Source of the DNA: Pseudonocardia endophytica
GTDB taxonomy: Bacteria; Actinomycetota; Actinomycetes; Mycobacteriales; Pseudonocardiaceae
NCBI RefSeq assembly: GCF_004339565.1
Contig: NZ_SMFZ01000001.1
Location: forward strand, 3,224,001 to 3,288,000
Length of the DNA stretch: 64,000 nt
Direction: 5' to 3'
Within the stretch, counting starts at the first letter, position 1, and every line of letters begins with the position of its first letter. Below are positions 34,302-45,862 of this stretch, one piece after another. The position numbers and the translations under genes were made by a program. The notes beneath the pieces are model-generated. The model made no database searches and was not told where the DNA came from. It worked only from the letters and a program-made list of their open reading frames with translations.

Positions 34302-35225
34302 TCAGACCAGCTGCTTGGTGATCTCCTCGACCCGATCGTGAGCCTGCTCCCTCTCGAGGGAAGCTGCGGAGATCGTCTCGAACTGCCGGGCGTAGCCCGA
34401 CACGTCGTCGCCGCTGGTGAGATACCGCGCTCCGGATCGCTGCTCGAGGTATACAACGTCGCCGTCAGCCGAATCCGCTGTGGTGATCACCGTGAACGGG
34501 CCACCAATGGCGGCGGGCAACGTGAGTGTCGATGGAGCGAGGCGCACGGTGATGTGGGGCGACCCGTTGTGGATCTCGCCCTCGATCGTCTGGAGCTGCC
34601 CGCGGAGGGTCTCGGCACCACCGAATGCACGAATGAGAGCGTTCTCGCTCAGCACGAGGTCGATCTGAAGGTCTCGCCGTCGGCGTAGGCGGCGGCCTCG
34701 CTCCAGACGGAGCTCGAGCAAGCGCGCCCGCTGGCGCTCGGTATGGTCGGGAAAGTAGGCGGCGATGACATTCATCGCGTACTGCTCAGTCTGCAGAACG
34801 CCCGGCACGAGGTCGGGCTCGTAAGACACGATGCGTGACGCGTCGTCCTCGTAACTCATCAGCGTCTCGACATGATCGCCTGTCATGTCGCTTGCCAGCA
34901 CGTCGCGAAACGGGCTGAACCAGTCCTTCTGTCGTCCGGTCTTGAGCAAGGAGAGAACGTCGTCCCGAAAGATCTCGGCATCCCGGACGCCCATGCCCCG
35001 GTAGATGTCCAACATCTTTTCGACGTCGACAGCACGAGCGGGGGAAGTGCCCTTCTCGAGTCGGCTCATCGTTGCCTGCGATCTTTCGATCTGGCCACCG
35101 ACATCGACAAGTGTCAAACCGGCCTTCTCGCGCATCTGACGTAGCTCTTGCCCCAAGCGACGCCGAGCCGCAGCCGGGCTCAGTTGATCAGCGCCGCTAT
35201 TTTCGCTTGGCGCCGATCCACTCAC
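34302..35225 (-). CDS. XRE-family regulator with DUF5753
   Basis: The 307-residue protein has an N-terminal lambda-repressor-like helix-turn-helix (RLGQELRQMREKAGLTLVDV, then GGQIERSQATMSRLEKGTSP) and the C-terminal DUF5753 domain (SYEPDLVPGVLQTEQYAMNV, RQRARLLELRLERGRRLRRR, SPHITVRLAPSTLTLPAAIG, VYLEQRSGARYLTS). It pairs with the adjacent DUF397 gene. A GTG at 35225 has AGGAG upstream. Base composition is lower than in neighbouring housekeeping genes, suggesting that the pair was acquired or evolves quickly. It is divergent from the coiled-coil protein gene. Confidence 0.88.
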   Translation of the reverse strand: MSGSAPSENSGADQLSPAAARRRLGQELRQMREKAGLTLVDVGGQIERSQATMSRLEKGTSPARAVDVEKMLDIYRGMGVRDAEIFRDDVLSLLKTGRQKDWFSPFRDVLASDMTGDHVETLMSYEDDASRIVSYEPDLVPGVLQTEQYAMNVIAAYFPDHTERQRARLLELRLERGRRLRRRRDLQIDLVLSENALIRAFGGAETLRGQLQTIEGEIHNGSPHITVRLAPSTLTLPAAIGGPFTVITTADSADGDVVYLEQRSGARYLTSGDDVSGYARQFETISAASLEREQAHDRVEEITKQLV

Positions 35226-35649
35226 AAGACAGCTCCTGCCGCTCAACGGGGCGGGCCGCCGCCGAGCGCGCAGCGACGGGCCGAATATTCAGTGGGGAGC
35301 GTTGTAGCGTTTGATCAGCTCGTAAGTCGACCTGTGACGACCCGGCGACCTAACAAGTATGTGAGAGAGCCTTCCTATGCGACGAACGGTTGACCCTGCG
35401 CCTGACGCCCGCCTCACAGTCTTGGCAAGTCAGTGGCCGTGTCAATCGAATGGACGCCAGCCGATCGAGATGGAGACCGACGATCACCGGCGGCGAGGCT
35501 GTCAGTGCAGCGTTCCAGTCTAGGCCGTGAGACGGCCCGAGCGACAGGTCGCGGCCGGGTGAAGTCTCACGCGCTCTTCCACTCTGAATATTCACGGCGA
35601 ATGATGTATGATTTCCTCCTCATCGGCTCACCTCGGACAGGTGATCACC
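35226..35649. promoter_or_regulatory. Divergent promoter region, AT-richer, with paired GAATATTCA sites
   Basis: There is no supported gene in these 424 bases. GAATATTCA occurs at 35283-35291 and, as the full palindrome TGAATATTCA, at 35585-35594. The sites lie about 58 and 56 bases upstream of the two divergent starts. One sampled line (35281-35340) has 52% GC. Confidence 0.5.
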
Positions 35650-35964
35650 ATGATGTTGGGCATCGCGCTCGTCGGTACCGCCCTGCTCGTCGGGCTGGCC
35701 GTCCTGATCGGACGCATCGAACGCGTCTCCACCGAGACGGCGTTCCTACAGGTCGCCGCAGGTCGGCGGGAGAACGGCGAGGAACGCCGTCGCCTGATGG
35801 ATCGCGAACTCGACCTCGAAAACTGGGAACGGGAGCTGCACGAGCAGCAGGAGCGGCTCGGGCGACTCGAACAGCGACTCCGGAAGCTGGAGCAGCGCCC
35901 TGCTCGGCCACCGTCCGGAGACACCACCTGTGACCTCGAGGACGACGACGGGGCGGCGCCGTAG
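35650..35964 (+). CDS. Single-pass membrane protein with coiled coil
   Basis: The 104-residue protein starts MMLGIALVGTALLVGLAVLI with one membrane helix (residues 2-21), followed by a long charged heptad-like helix (RRLMDRELDLENWERELHEQ, QERLGRLEQRLRKLEQR) predicted as coiled coil and an acidic tail. It would sit at the membrane with the coil in the cytoplasm. No family is recognised. The ATG at 35650 was chosen because it begins the helix; an in-frame ATG at 35608 is possible. Divergence from the XRE regulator suggests that it may be a target. Confidence 0.6.
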   Translation: MMLGIALVGTALLVGLAVLIGRIERVSTETAFLQVAAGRRENGEERRRLMDRELDLENWERELHEQQERLGRLEQRLRKLEQRPARPPSGDTTCDLEDDDGAAP

Positions 35965-35993
35965 CCGGCACCGCCCCGGTCTGTCCGGGCCGG

Positions 35994-37076
35994 TCAGCCT
36001 GCGGCGGCCACCGTCTCGGCCACCTCGTAGGTGTTCAGCGCGGCTCCCTTGCGCAGGTTGTCACCGCACACGAACAGTTCGAGCGTGTTCGGGAAGTCCA
36101 GCGCCTGACGGATGCGGCCGACCACGGTCGGCTCCCCGCCGACGGTGTCGGCCGGCGTCGGCCACTCACCTGCGGCCGGGTCGTCCTTGACGACGATCGT
36201 CGGCTGCTCGCCGAGCACCTTGCGGGCCGCGTCCACCGACACGTCGCGGCCGAACGTCGCGTGGATCGACAGCGCGTGCGTGGTCACGACGGGCACACGC
36301 ACGCACGTCGCCGAGACCTTGAGCTCCGGGATCCCGAGGATCTTGCGGGACTCGTTGCGCACCTTGAGCTCCTCGGAGGCCCAGCCGTCCTCCTTGAGCG
36401 AGCCGGCCCACGGCACGACGTTCAGCGCCAGCGGCGCGGGGAACGGCGAACCGGCCTCGGACCCGACGGCGACGCCCGCGTCGGCGAGCACCGTCGCGAT
36501 GTCGCCGGAGACGATGCCGACGCGCCTGCCGGCCAGCGCCGCGATCTCCGCGTAGAGCTGGTCGATGCCGGGCTGCCCGGCGCCGGACGCGGCCTGGTAG
36601 GAGGCCACGACGAGCGACTGCAGGTCGAACTCGCGGTGCAGCGCGCCCATCGCCGCCATCATCGACAGCGTCGTGCAGTTCGGGTTCGCGATGATCCCCT
36701 TGGGACGGTCGGTCACCTTGTCGGCGTTGACCTCCGGCACCACGAGCGGGACATCCGGGTCCATCCGGAACGCGCCGGAGTTGTCCACGGCCACGGCGCC
36801 ACGCTCCGCCGCGATCGGCGCCCACTCGGCACTGACCTCGTCCGGCACGTCGAACATGGCGACGTCGACGCCGTCGAAGACCTCGGGCTTGAGCTCGAGG
36901 ACCGTCACGTCCTCGCCGCGGACACGCAGGACCTTGCCCGCCGAGCGCGCGGACGCGATCAGCCGGATCTCGCCCCACGGGACGGACTCGCGGGAGTCGA
37001 TGATGTCGATCATGGTCGTGCCGACCGCTCCGGTCGCGCCGACCAGGGCCAGCACCGGCCCGTCGGAGAGAGCCAT
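35994..37076 (-). CDS. asd: Aspartate-semialdehyde dehydrogenase
   Basis: The 360-residue enzyme converts aspartyl phosphate to aspartate semialdehyde with NADPH, the second step of lysine, threonine, methionine and diaminopimelate synthesis. Visible are the NADP motif [19 protein letters not shown], the catalytic Cys in [14 protein letters not shown], the [16 protein letters not shown] loop and the catalytic His region ([15 protein letters not shown]). It follows lysC on the same strand with a 1-base gap, so the two are cotranscribed. Confidence 0.95.
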   Translation of the reverse strand: MALSDGPVLALVGATGAVGTTMIDIIDSRESVPWGEIRLIASARSAGKVLRVRGEDVTVLELKPEVFDGVDVAMFDVPDEVSAEWAPIAAERGAVAVDNSGAFRMDPDVPLVVPEVNADKVTDRPKGIIANPNCTTLSMMAAMGALHREFDLQSLVVASYQAASGAGQPGIDQLYAEIAALAGRRVGIVSGDIATVLADAGVAVGSEAGSPFPAPLALNVVPWAGSLKEDGWASEELKVRNESRKILGIPELKVSATCVRVPVVTTHALSIHATFGRDVSVDAARKVLGEQPTIVVKDDPAAGEWPTPADTVGGEPTVVGRIRQALDFPNTLELFVCGDNLRKGAALNTYEVAETVAAAG

Positions 37077-37077
37077 G

Positions 37078-38343
37078 TCAGCGCCCCGTTCCCGCGGCGA
37101 CCACCGCGTCGTCCTCGGCGCCCAGCTCGAACGCGTCGTGCAGGGCCTTGACCGCGTCGTCGAGCTGCTCGGAGCGGCAGATCACCGAGATCCGGATCTC
37201 CGAGGTGTTCATGATCTCGATGTTGATCCCGGCGTCGGAGAGCGCCTCGCAGAACTTCGCCGTGACGCCCGGGTGGTTGCGCATCCCGGCGCCGACGAGC
37301 GAGACCTTGCCGATGTCGTTGTCGTACACCAGCTCGCCGTAGCCGATCTCGGCCTTGGCGCCCTCCAGCGCAGCGACGGCCTTGTCGCCGTCGCTGCGAG
37401 GCAGGCTGAACGTGATGTCGGTCTTGCCGTCCGACTCGCGCGAGATGTTCTGCAGCACCATGTCGATGTTGATCTCGGCGTCGGCGACCGTGCGGAAGAT
37501 CTTCGCGGCCATGCCGGGGGTGTCCGGCACACCGGTGATGGTGATCTTGCCCTCGGACCGGTCGTGCGCCACGCCGGTGATGATCGGGTTCTCCAACGGA
37601 ATCTCCTCGATCGAGCCGGAGACCAGCGTGCCCGGCTTGTCGTTGTAGGAACTGCGCACGCGCAGGGGGACGCCGTAGCGCCGGGCGTACTCGACGGCGC
37701 GCAGGTGCAGCACCTTCGCGCCGGACGCGGCCAGCTCGAGCATCTCCTCGTAGGTGACCGTCTCCAGGTGGGTCGCCCTGGACACGATCCGCGGGTCGGC
37801 GGTGAACACGCCGTCGACGTCGGAGTAGATCTCGCAGACGTCGGCCCCGAGCGCCGCGGCCAGCGCGACGGCCGTCGTGTCCGACCCGCCGCGGCCGAGC
37901 GTCGTGATGTCCTTCGAGTCCTCGCTCATGCCCTGGAACCCGGCGACGAGCACGATGTGCCCCTCGTTCAGCGCGTCGCGGAGGCGGTACGGGTTCACCT
38001 GGGTGATGCGCGCGTCACCGTGCCGGGAGGTCGTGAGCATCCCGGCCTGCGAGCCGGTGAACGAGCGCGCCTCCGCACCGAGAGCCGAGATCGCCATCGC
38101 GACCAGCGCGTTCGAGATGCGCTCGCCGGCCGTGAGGAGCATGTCCATCTCACGGGCGGGGGGCTTCGGGGAGACCTGCTCGGCGAGGTCGGTGAGCTCG
38201 TCGGTCGTGTCGCCCATGGCGGACACGACGACGACCACGTCGTGGCCCTCCTTGCGGGTCCGGACGATGCGCTCGGCGACCTTCTTGATGCGGTCCGCGC
38301 TCTCGACCGATGATCCGCCGTACTTCTGCACGACGAGGGCCAC
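37078..38343 (-). CDS. lysC: Aspartate kinase
   Basis: The 421-residue enzyme phosphorylates aspartate, the committed step of the aspartate pathway. It has the kinase start [39 protein letters not shown] and [11 protein letters not shown], then two ACT domains ([20 protein letters not shown] and [20 protein letters not shown]) for feedback by lysine/threonine. The GTG at 38343 with AGGAGG upstream fits the actinobacterial family length. In relatives an internal start yields a separate regulatory beta subunit from the ACT part; a suitable segment ([15 protein letters not shown]) exists here, but no clear start is seen. Confidence 0.95.
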   Translation of the reverse strand: MALVVQKYGGSSVESADRIKKVAERIVRTRKEGHDVVVVVSAMGDTTDELTDLAEQVSPKPPAREMDMLLTAGERISNALVAMAISALGAEARSFTGSQAGMLTTSRHGDARITQVNPYRLRDALNEGHIVLVAGFQGMSEDSKDITTLGRGGSDTTAVALAAALGADVCEIYSDVDGVFTADPRIVSRATHLETVTYEEMLELAASGAKVLHLRAVEYARRYGVPLRVRSSYNDKPGTLVSGSIEEIPLENPIITGVAHDRSEGKITITGVPDTPGMAAKIFRTVADAEINIDMVLQNISRESDGKTDITFSLPRSDGDKAVAALEGAKAEIGYGELVYDNDIGKVSLVGAGMRNHPGVTAKFCEALSDAGINIEIMNTSEIRISVICRSEQLDDAVKALHDAFELGAEDDAVVAAGTGR

Positions 38344-38507
38344 GCCGGCCTCCTGTACTGCGCCCTCATGGGGGCGCGCCATACCTCGGGGCTATCCACC
38401 GCCCGACGGTGGCCGGACGGCGCTGGATCGAGGAGCCAGGTTACCGGCGGCGGGTAGCGGTTTCAGGATGCGAAGGGCATCAATGACCGACACCACACCG
38501 TGGTGGG

Positions 38508-39020
38508 TCAGGTCCGGGCGCGGTGCCGTCGCACTCCGGCGCGGTTCGCGCACCGGACCGAGCACCAGCGACGACGGCCGGTGCGCGAGACGTCCGCGAA
38601 GATCCGCCCGCACTCCGGCACCGCACAGCGACCGAGCCGGTCCATACCGCGTCCGGCCAGGTGCATCGCGGTCCCGGTCGCGATCAGTGCGTGCAGCACG
38701 CCGGCCAGCGGCAGGCCGTCGTCGCGGTGGTGCAGGTGCCAGTGACCGTCGTGGTCGGTCAACCGCGGGTGCGACGTGCCGGTGGCCAGCAGCGCGTTGA
38801 GCCGCGCGGCCCGCTCGGGCCCCGGCTCGGCGTCGACGACGGCCGTCCAGTCCGCCAGCAGCCCGCGCACCCGCTCCAGGTCGCTCGGGCCGGCCGTCCA
38901 CTCGCGCGCCAGCCCCGCGTCGACGCAGCGGCGGACGAGCTCGTCGACCGAGTCCGGCACGTCGTTCGCGAGGTCGGCGGCCAGGCACACCGGATCGTGC
39001 CCGTAAGGGTTGATGTGCAC
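38508..39020 (-). CDS. CGNR zinc-finger (ABATE domain) regulator
   Basis: The 170-residue protein has an N-terminal ABATE-type helical domain (LVHINPYGHDPVCLAADLAN, RLNALLATGTSHPRLTDHDG) and the C-terminal CGNR zinc finger: Cys pairs in CAVPECGRIFADVSRTGRRR and WCSVRCANRAGVRRHR, with CANR in place of CGNR. The family is thought to bind DNA and act in stress or osmotic regulation, but targets are mostly unknown. A GTG at 39020 was used, since the family motif begins there. Confidence 0.82.
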   Translation of the reverse strand: MHINPYGHDPVCLAADLANDVPDSVDELVRRCVDAGLAREWTAGPSDLERVRGLLADWTAVVDAEPGPERAARLNALLATGTSHPRLTDHDGHWHLHHRDDGLPLAGVLHALIATGTAMHLAGRGMDRLGRCAVPECGRIFADVSRTGRRRWCSVRCANRAGVRRHRART

Positions 39021-39046
39021 TAGACCATTACAGCACGGTGGACGGC

Positions 39047-39250
39047 ATGCGCGATCCGCTTCCGCACGACTGGCAGGCCGTCTCCCGGCATCCGACGAGC
39101 GAGGGCGAGGTGCGCTACGAGCGGTGCCGCTGCGGCGCGCACCGGATCCGGACGGTCGTCCACGGCGACCCGCAGGACCTCGCGCACCCCGTCGACCGGC
39201 GGCAACGAGCTCGCGCACTGACCACGCGCGTGTCGAAGGCCCGCACGTGA
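39047..39250 (+). CDS. Small hypothetical protein
   Basis: The 67-residue protein (MRDPLPHDWQAVSRHPTSEG...) has a probable CxC pair in EVRYERCRCGAHRIRTVV, a beta-hairpin-like pattern common to tiny actinobacterial proteins. The family is not recognised. It is divergent from the CGNR regulator with about 26 bases between the starts. The stop codon lies in the loop of the terminator hairpin 39236-39262. A GTG 9 bases upstream is an alternative start. Confidence 0.5.
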   Translation: MRDPLPHDWQAVSRHPTSEGEVRYERCRCGAHRIRTVVHGDPQDLAHPVDRRQRARALTTRVSKART

Positions 39251-39262
39251 CGTGCGGGCCTT
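39236..39262. terminator. Bidirectional terminator hairpin
   Basis: The perfect hairpin AAGGCCCGCACG-TGA-CGTGCGGGCCTT lies between two convergent genes; the stop codon of the left gene is the loop. Confidence 0.8.
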
Positions 39263-39277
39263 CGTCGTGACCCTGGA

Positions 39278-39583
39278 TCAGGAGATGCGGCGCACCAGGC
39301 GCACGACGATCGTCGTGACGGCCAGCCAGATGATCGCGGCGACGCCGTAGTTCATCGTCACGGAGATCTTCGGGTTCGCCGGGGTGAACAGGTTGCCCAG
39401 ACCCAGGTTGAGCGCCGCGGCCCACTCGGCGAAGAAACCGGTGAGGCCGTTCGCCGGGTTCGCGTCCAGCAGCGTCAGGACGATGTGCAGCACGAGGATC
39501 AGGACGATCACGATCCCGATCACGTTCAGCACCGTCGCCAGCAGGCCGGCGCCGCGCCGCGCCGTCGTTCCCACGGTGGACAT
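39278..39583 (-). CDS. Small two-helix membrane protein
   Basis: The 101-residue protein starts MSTVGTTARRGAGLLATVLN and has two membrane helices: about 15-40 (LNVIGIVIVLILVLHIVLTL) and about 80-97 (NYGVAAIIWLAVTTIVVRLV), with a helical loop (FFAEWAAALNLGLGNLF) between. It resembles small hypothetical YggT-like or phage-holin-like actinobacterial membrane proteins, but no assignment is safe. The ATG at 39583 has a GGAGG upstream. Confidence 0.7.
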   Translation of the reverse strand: MSTVGTTARRGAGLLATVLNVIGIVIVLILVLHIVLTLLDANPANGLTGFFAEWAAALNLGLGNLFTPANPKISVTMNYGVAAIIWLAVTTIVVRLVRRIS

Positions 39584-39641
39584 ACGACCTCCCCGATCCG
39601 ACGCGGCAATCGTGGCACGATGACCGCCTACTGGACAGTAA

Positions 39642-41639
<1,998 letters not shown>

Positions 41640-41682
41640 CCGTCTCCCGCGCCGGGCCTCTCCGCCCGCCGCCTCCCCCTTC

Positions 41683-41735
41683 CGAACGAACGGCACCTTC
41701 GAGCAATGTGATTGCTCGAGGGTGCCGTTCGTTCG
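41683..41735. terminator. leuA terminator hairpin
   Basis: Arms CGAACGAACGGCACC and GGTGCCGTTCGTTCG are extended inward by TTCGAGCAA/TTGCTCGAG around a five-base loop. It lies between convergent leuA and the ABC operon. The inner part is shared with the hairpin at 172-224. Confidence 0.85.
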
Positions 41736-41770
41736 CCGGGGGAGGGTCGGTCGGTCGGGGCGAGCAGGAC

Positions 41771-42886
41771 TCAGCGGCCGAGGAACTCGGTGATCGACGC
41801 GGTCGGGGTCTCGACGTCGACGTCGGCGTGCGGGCCGGTGTCCGACTCGTCGACCGTGACCTCGTGCGGTGTGATCCGGCCGTCGCGGATCGCCTCGGCG
41901 TGGTGGCAGGCGACCAGGTGCCCCTCGACGGCACCGTCCGGCACGCGCGGCTCCGGGCGCTCCGTGGAGCACCGGTCCTCCTGGCGCCACGGGCAGCGGG
42001 TGTGGAACCGGCATCCGGACGGCGGCGCCGCGGGCGACGGCAGGTCCCCGGTCAGCAGGATCCGCTCCCGGTCGTCCTCGACCTCGGGGTCCGGCACCGG
42101 CACCGCGGACAGCAGCGCGCGTGTGTACGGGTGCAACGGGTCGTCGTAGAGCGCGCGGGCGGGCGCCTCCTCGACGATCCCGCCGAGGTACATCACGCCG
42201 ACCCGGTCGGACACGTGCCGCACCACCGCGAGGTCGTGCGCGATCACCACGTACGTCAGGCCGAGCTCGCGCTGCAGCCGGGACAGCAGGTTCAGCACCT
42301 GCGCCTGCACGCTGACGTCCAATGCGGACACCGGCTCGTCGGCGACGATCAGGTCCGGCTCGACGCAGAGCGCCCGCGCGATCCCGATCCGCTGCCGCTG
42401 CCCGCCGGAGAACTCGTGCGGGTACCGGCGCAGCGCCGACGCCGGCAGCCCGACGGCGTCCATCAGCTCGGTGAGCCGGGCCCGGTCCCCGTCGGCGCCG
42501 GTGGACAGCCCGTGCGCCCGCATCCCTTCGGTCAGCAGCGACCCGACGGACTGCCGGGGGTCCAAGCTGGACAGCGGATCCTGGAACACCATCTGGAACC
42601 GCCTGCGCATGCGGCGCAACGGCTCCCCCGACAGACCGGCGACGTCCTCGCCGTCGAACCGCACCGTGCCGCGCGTGACGTCGGTCAGCCGCAGCACCGC
42701 CCGGCCCAATGTGGACTTCCCGCAGCCGGACTCGCCGACGAGCCCGTAGGTCTCCCCGCGCCGCACGGACAGCGAGACGCCGTCCACGGCGCGGACGTGC
42801 CCGACCGTCCGCCGGAACACCACGCCGCTGGTGATCGGGAAGTGCACAGCGAGGTCGTCGACATCGAGGAGTGGTGGTTCGCTCAT
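41771..42886 (-). CDS. Oligopeptide/dipeptide ABC transporter ATP-binding protein (DppF/OppF-like)
   Basis: The 371-residue ATPase has Walker [19 protein letters not shown], the Q loop [12 protein letters not shown], the signature [19 protein letters not shown], Walker [13 protein letters not shown] and the H loop VIAHDLAV. The C-terminal extension has the oligopeptide-type cysteine motif ([20 protein letters not shown]). It is the last gene of the five-gene uptake operon and would power import together with the OppD-like subunit. Its ATG overlaps the previous stop by 4 bases. Confidence 0.92.
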   Translation of the reverse strand: MSEPPLLDVDDLAVHFPITSGVVFRRTVGHVRAVDGVSLSVRRGETYGLVGESGCGKSTLGRAVLRLTDVTRGTVRFDGEDVAGLSGEPLRRMRRRFQMVFQDPLSSLDPRQSVGSLLTEGMRAHGLSTGADGDRARLTELMDAVGLPASALRRYPHEFSGGQRQRIGIARALCVEPDLIVADEPVSALDVSVQAQVLNLLSRLQRELGLTYVVIAHDLAVVRHVSDRVGVMYLGGIVEEAPARALYDDPLHPYTRALLSAVPVPDPEVEDDRERILLTGDLPSPAAPPSGCRFHTRCPWRQEDRCSTERPEPRVPDGAVEGHLVACHHAEAIRDGRITPHEVTVDESDTGPHADVDVETPTASITEFLGR

Positions 42887-43899
42887 GCCGACACCGCCGG
42901 AACCGGGTTGTGGCAGCGCAGCATCCGCGACGCCGCCGTCTCGACCGGCGGGGTGGTGCCGGTGCACGCCTCGATCGCACGGTCGCAGCGCGGCGCGAAC
43001 GCGCACGCCCCGTCCCACGGCAGGTTGTCCGACACCGACCCGGCGATCGCCGGCAGCTCCTCGCCCGGGTCGGAGTCCAGCCGCGGGATCGAGCCGATCA
43101 GCCCGTGCGTGTACGGATGGCGCGGGGTGGCGAACAGGCGGTGCCGCTCGGCCCGCTCGACGATCCGTCCCGCGTAGACGACGTTCACCCGGTCACAGAG
43201 CCCGGCCACGACGCCGAGGTCGTGCGTGATCATCATCAGCGCCGTCCCGGTCTCGGCGACGACGTCGCGCAGCAGTTCCAGGATCTGCGCCTGGATCGTC
43301 ACGTCCAGTGCCGTCGTCGGCTCGTCGGCGATCAGCAGCCGCGGGCCGCAGGCCAGTGCGATCGCGATCAGCGCGCGCTGGCGCATCCCGCCGGAGAGCT
43401 GGTGCGGGTAGGACTTCACGCGCCGGGCCGGGTCCGGGATGCCGACCCGTTCGAGCAGCGTGACCGCCTCGGAGGCGGCCGCCTTCTTGTCCATCCCGCG
43501 GTGGCGGCGCAGCGCTTCCGTGATCTGCACCTCGATCGTGACGACCGGGTTCAGCGACGACAGCGGGTCCTGGAACACCATCCCGAGGTCCCGTCCGCGA
43601 CGGCTGCGCAGCGCGTCCGGGCCGAGCGTGAGCAGGTCGGTGTCGTCGAACCACACCTCGCCACCGACGTGCGCGTTCCGCCCCGGCAGCAGACCCATGA
43701 TCGCCAGGGAGGTCACCGACTTTCCGCACCCGGACTCGCCGACCAGACCGACGATCTCGCCCGGCTCCACGTCGAACGTCACGCCGTCGACGGCCACGGT
43801 GTCCGGCTCGCCGCGCCTGCGGAAGCGCACGGACAGGTCGCGCACGGACAGCAGCGGGGACTCCGCGGAGCGCGGGCGGCGTGGGGTGTGATGACTCAT
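42883..43899 (-). CDS. Oligopeptide/dipeptide ABC transporter ATP-binding protein (DppD/OppD-like)
   Basis: The 338-residue ATPase shows Walker [21 protein letters not shown], the Q loop [12 protein letters not shown], signature [17 protein letters not shown], Walker [12 protein letters not shown] and the H loop ITHDLGV. A C-terminal Cys cluster ([14 protein letters not shown]) is usual for this subunit. It forms a heterodimer with the OppF-like product. It overlaps both neighbours by 4 bases, which indicates one transcript. Confidence 0.92.
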   Translation of the reverse strand: MSHHTPRRPRSAESPLLSVRDLSVRFRRRGEPDTVAVDGVTFDVEPGEIVGLVGESGCGKSVTSLAIMGLLPGRNAHVGGEVWFDDTDLLTLGPDALRSRRGRDLGMVFQDPLSSLNPVVTIEVQITEALRRHRGMDKKAAASEAVTLLERVGIPDPARRVKSYPHQLSGGMRQRALIAIALACGPRLLIADEPTTALDVTIQAQILELLRDVVAETGTALMMITHDLGVVAGLCDRVNVVYAGRIVERAERHRLFATPRHPYTHGLIGSIPRLDSDPGEELPAIAGSVSDNLPWDGACAFAPRCDRAIEACTGTTPPVETAASRMLRCHNPVPAVSA

Positions 43900-44819
43900 C
43901 GTCGCCCCTTCGGGTCGAGCGCCTCGCGCAGGGACTCGCCGAACAGCGTGAACCCCAGCGCGACGACGATGATCGCGACGGCCGGGTAGACCGCCAGCGC
44001 GGGCCGGACATCCAGGTAGGGCTGCGCGTTGGCGAGCATCAGCCCCCACTCCGCGCGGGCCGGGTCGGCGTCGCCGAGACCGAGGAAGGACAGCGCGGCC
44101 GCGTCCAGGATCGCCGTGGCCAGCGTCAACGTGGCCTGCACGATCACCGGTCCGATGGCGTTCGGCAGCATGTGCCGCAACACGATCGCCCGTCGCTTCA
44201 CGCCGAGCGCGGTTGCGGCGAGCACGTGGTCGGACTCGCGCTGGGCGAGCATCGAGCCGCGCAGGAGGCGGGCGAAGATCGGCACGTTGACCAGAGCCAC
44301 CGCGATGATCACGGTGGTCTGGCTCGGCCGCGCCGCCAGCGCCGCCACCGAGATCGCCAGCAGCAGCGACGGGATGGACAGCAGCACGTCGGTCACGCGC
44401 ATCAGGGCGGTGTCCACCCAGCCGCCGACCGATCCGGCGACGGCGCCGATCAGCACGCCCACCACCAGACCGAACAGCGTCGCCAGCACGCCGACCAGCA
44501 GTGTCTGACGGGACGCCAGGATCATCCGGGAGAACTCGTCGCGGCCGTTCTGGTCGCTGCCGAACGGGAAGCCCTCCTGCGGGCCGGGGATCGAGCCGGG
44601 ACGCAGCCGGTCGAGCAGCTCCGGGAACGCGTCGCCCGGCGGGTGCGGCGCGATCAGCGGCGCGAACACCGACACGAGCACGAACACCGCGATGATCGCC
44701 GCGCCGACCATCGCGATCGGGTTGCGCCGCAGCCGCAGCCACGCGTCCGCGGTCAGGCTGCGCCCGGCCGTCTCGTCGATCCGGTTGCGGCGGCGCTCCA
44801 TCCAGGTCGTCGCCGTCAC
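43896..44819 (-). CDS. ABC transporter permease (DppC/OppC-like)
   Basis: The 307-residue permease has an N-terminal cytoplasmic segment with WLRLRRNPIAMVGAAIIAVF (typical OppC_N), five further helices and the ATPase-coupling EAA-type loop (ESDHVLAATALGVKRRAIVLR). FGSDQNGRDEFSRMILASRQ is characteristic of OppC. It partners the DppB-like permease. The GTG at 44819 overlaps the upstream stop by 4 bases. Confidence 0.9.
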   Translation of the reverse strand: MTATTWMERRRNRIDETAGRSLTADAWLRLRRNPIAMVGAAIIAVFVLVSVFAPLIAPHPPGDAFPELLDRLRPGSIPGPQEGFPFGSDQNGRDEFSRMILASRQTLLVGVLATLFGLVVGVLIGAVAGSVGGWVDTALMRVTDVLLSIPSLLLAISVAALAARPSQTTVIIAVALVNVPIFARLLRGSMLAQRESDHVLAATALGVKRRAIVLRHMLPNAIGPVIVQATLTLATAILDAAALSFLGLGDADPARAEWGLMLANAQPYLDVRPALAVYPAVAIIVVALGFTLFGESLREALDPKGRR

Positions 44820-45820
44820 CGCAGCCTCACCCTCGGGTCGATGACCGCATAGGACAGATCGACGATCAGGTTGACGATCACGTAGACCAGCGCGCCGAGC
44901 AGCACGATCGCCTGCAGCCGGGGATAGTCGCGTCTCTCGATGCCCTCGGCGATCAGCGTGCCGATACCTCCCCAGTTGAACACCTTCTCGGTGAGCACGG
45001 CGCCGGCCAGCAGCAGACCGGTCTGCAGGCCGATCGTCGTGGACACCGGCAGCAGCGCGTTGCGCAGCACGTGCCGCCCGCGGACCGTGCCCGGCGCGAG
45101 GCCCTTGGCGTTGGCGGTGCGCACGAAGTCCGACTCCAGCACGTCCAGCACGGACGCGCGGGTGATCCGGACGATCACCGCCAGCGGGATCGTCGCCAGC
45201 GCGATCGCCGGCAGCACGAGGTGGACGACCGCGTCCCAGCTGGCGTCGAACTCCCTGGTGAGGACGCCATCCAGGATCGCGAACCCGGTGACCTGCGTGG
45301 CGTCGATGTCCACCGAGGTCCTGCCGGACGGCGGGAACCAGCCGAGGTCGACGGCGAACAGCTGCTTGAGCACGTAGCCGAGGAAGAACACGGGGACCGC
45401 GACGCCGACGAGCGTGCCGAGGATCGTGACGTTGTCCCACGGCCGTCCCCGGTAGCGCGCGGCCAGGTACCCGAGCGGGATCCCGGCCAGCACCGCGATC
45501 AGCAGCGCGGCCACCGCCAGCTCGATCGTCGCCGGAAGCGCCCGCCCGATCTCGACGAGCACCGGGTCGCCGCTGACCAGCGACGCCCCGAAGTCACCGG
45601 TGACCGCCCGGCCCAGGTAGCGCAGGTACTGGATCGGGATCGGCTGGTCCAGCCCGAGCGTCCGGTTCAGCGCGGCGATCGACTCGGGGGTCGCCTTGTC
45701 CCCCAGCAGCGCGCCGGCCGGCCCGCCCGGCAGCGACCGCAGCCAGGCGAACAGCAGCACGGACAGGATCAGCAGCGTCGGGATCAGCTGCAGCAACCTG
45801 CGCACGACGAATCGCAGCAT
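44816..45820 (-). CDS. ABC transporter permease (DppB/OppB-like)
   Basis: The 334-residue permease begins MLRFVVRRLLQLIPTLLILS with the typical OppB N-terminal helix and has six membrane segments. The coupling loop is DFVRTANAKGLAPGTVRGRH; GDFGASLVSGDPVLVEIGRA is also family-typical. It lies 42 bases downstream of the binding-protein gene and overlaps the DppC-like gene. Confidence 0.9.
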   Translation of the reverse strand: MLRFVVRRLLQLIPTLLILSVLLFAWLRSLPGGPAGALLGDKATPESIAALNRTLGLDQPIPIQYLRYLGRAVTGDFGASLVSGDPVLVEIGRALPATIELAVAALLIAVLAGIPLGYLAARYRGRPWDNVTILGTLVGVAVPVFFLGYVLKQLFAVDLGWFPPSGRTSVDIDATQVTGFAILDGVLTREFDASWDAVVHLVLPAIALATIPLAVIVRITRASVLDVLESDFVRTANAKGLAPGTVRGRHVLRNALLPVSTTIGLQTGLLLAGAVLTEKVFNWGGIGTLIAEGIERRDYPRLQAIVLLGALVYVIVNLIVDLSYAVIDPRVRLR

Positions 45821-45862
45821 CGTTCTCCCTCGACTCCCCCGATGTCGACGGCGCCCCCGCCG

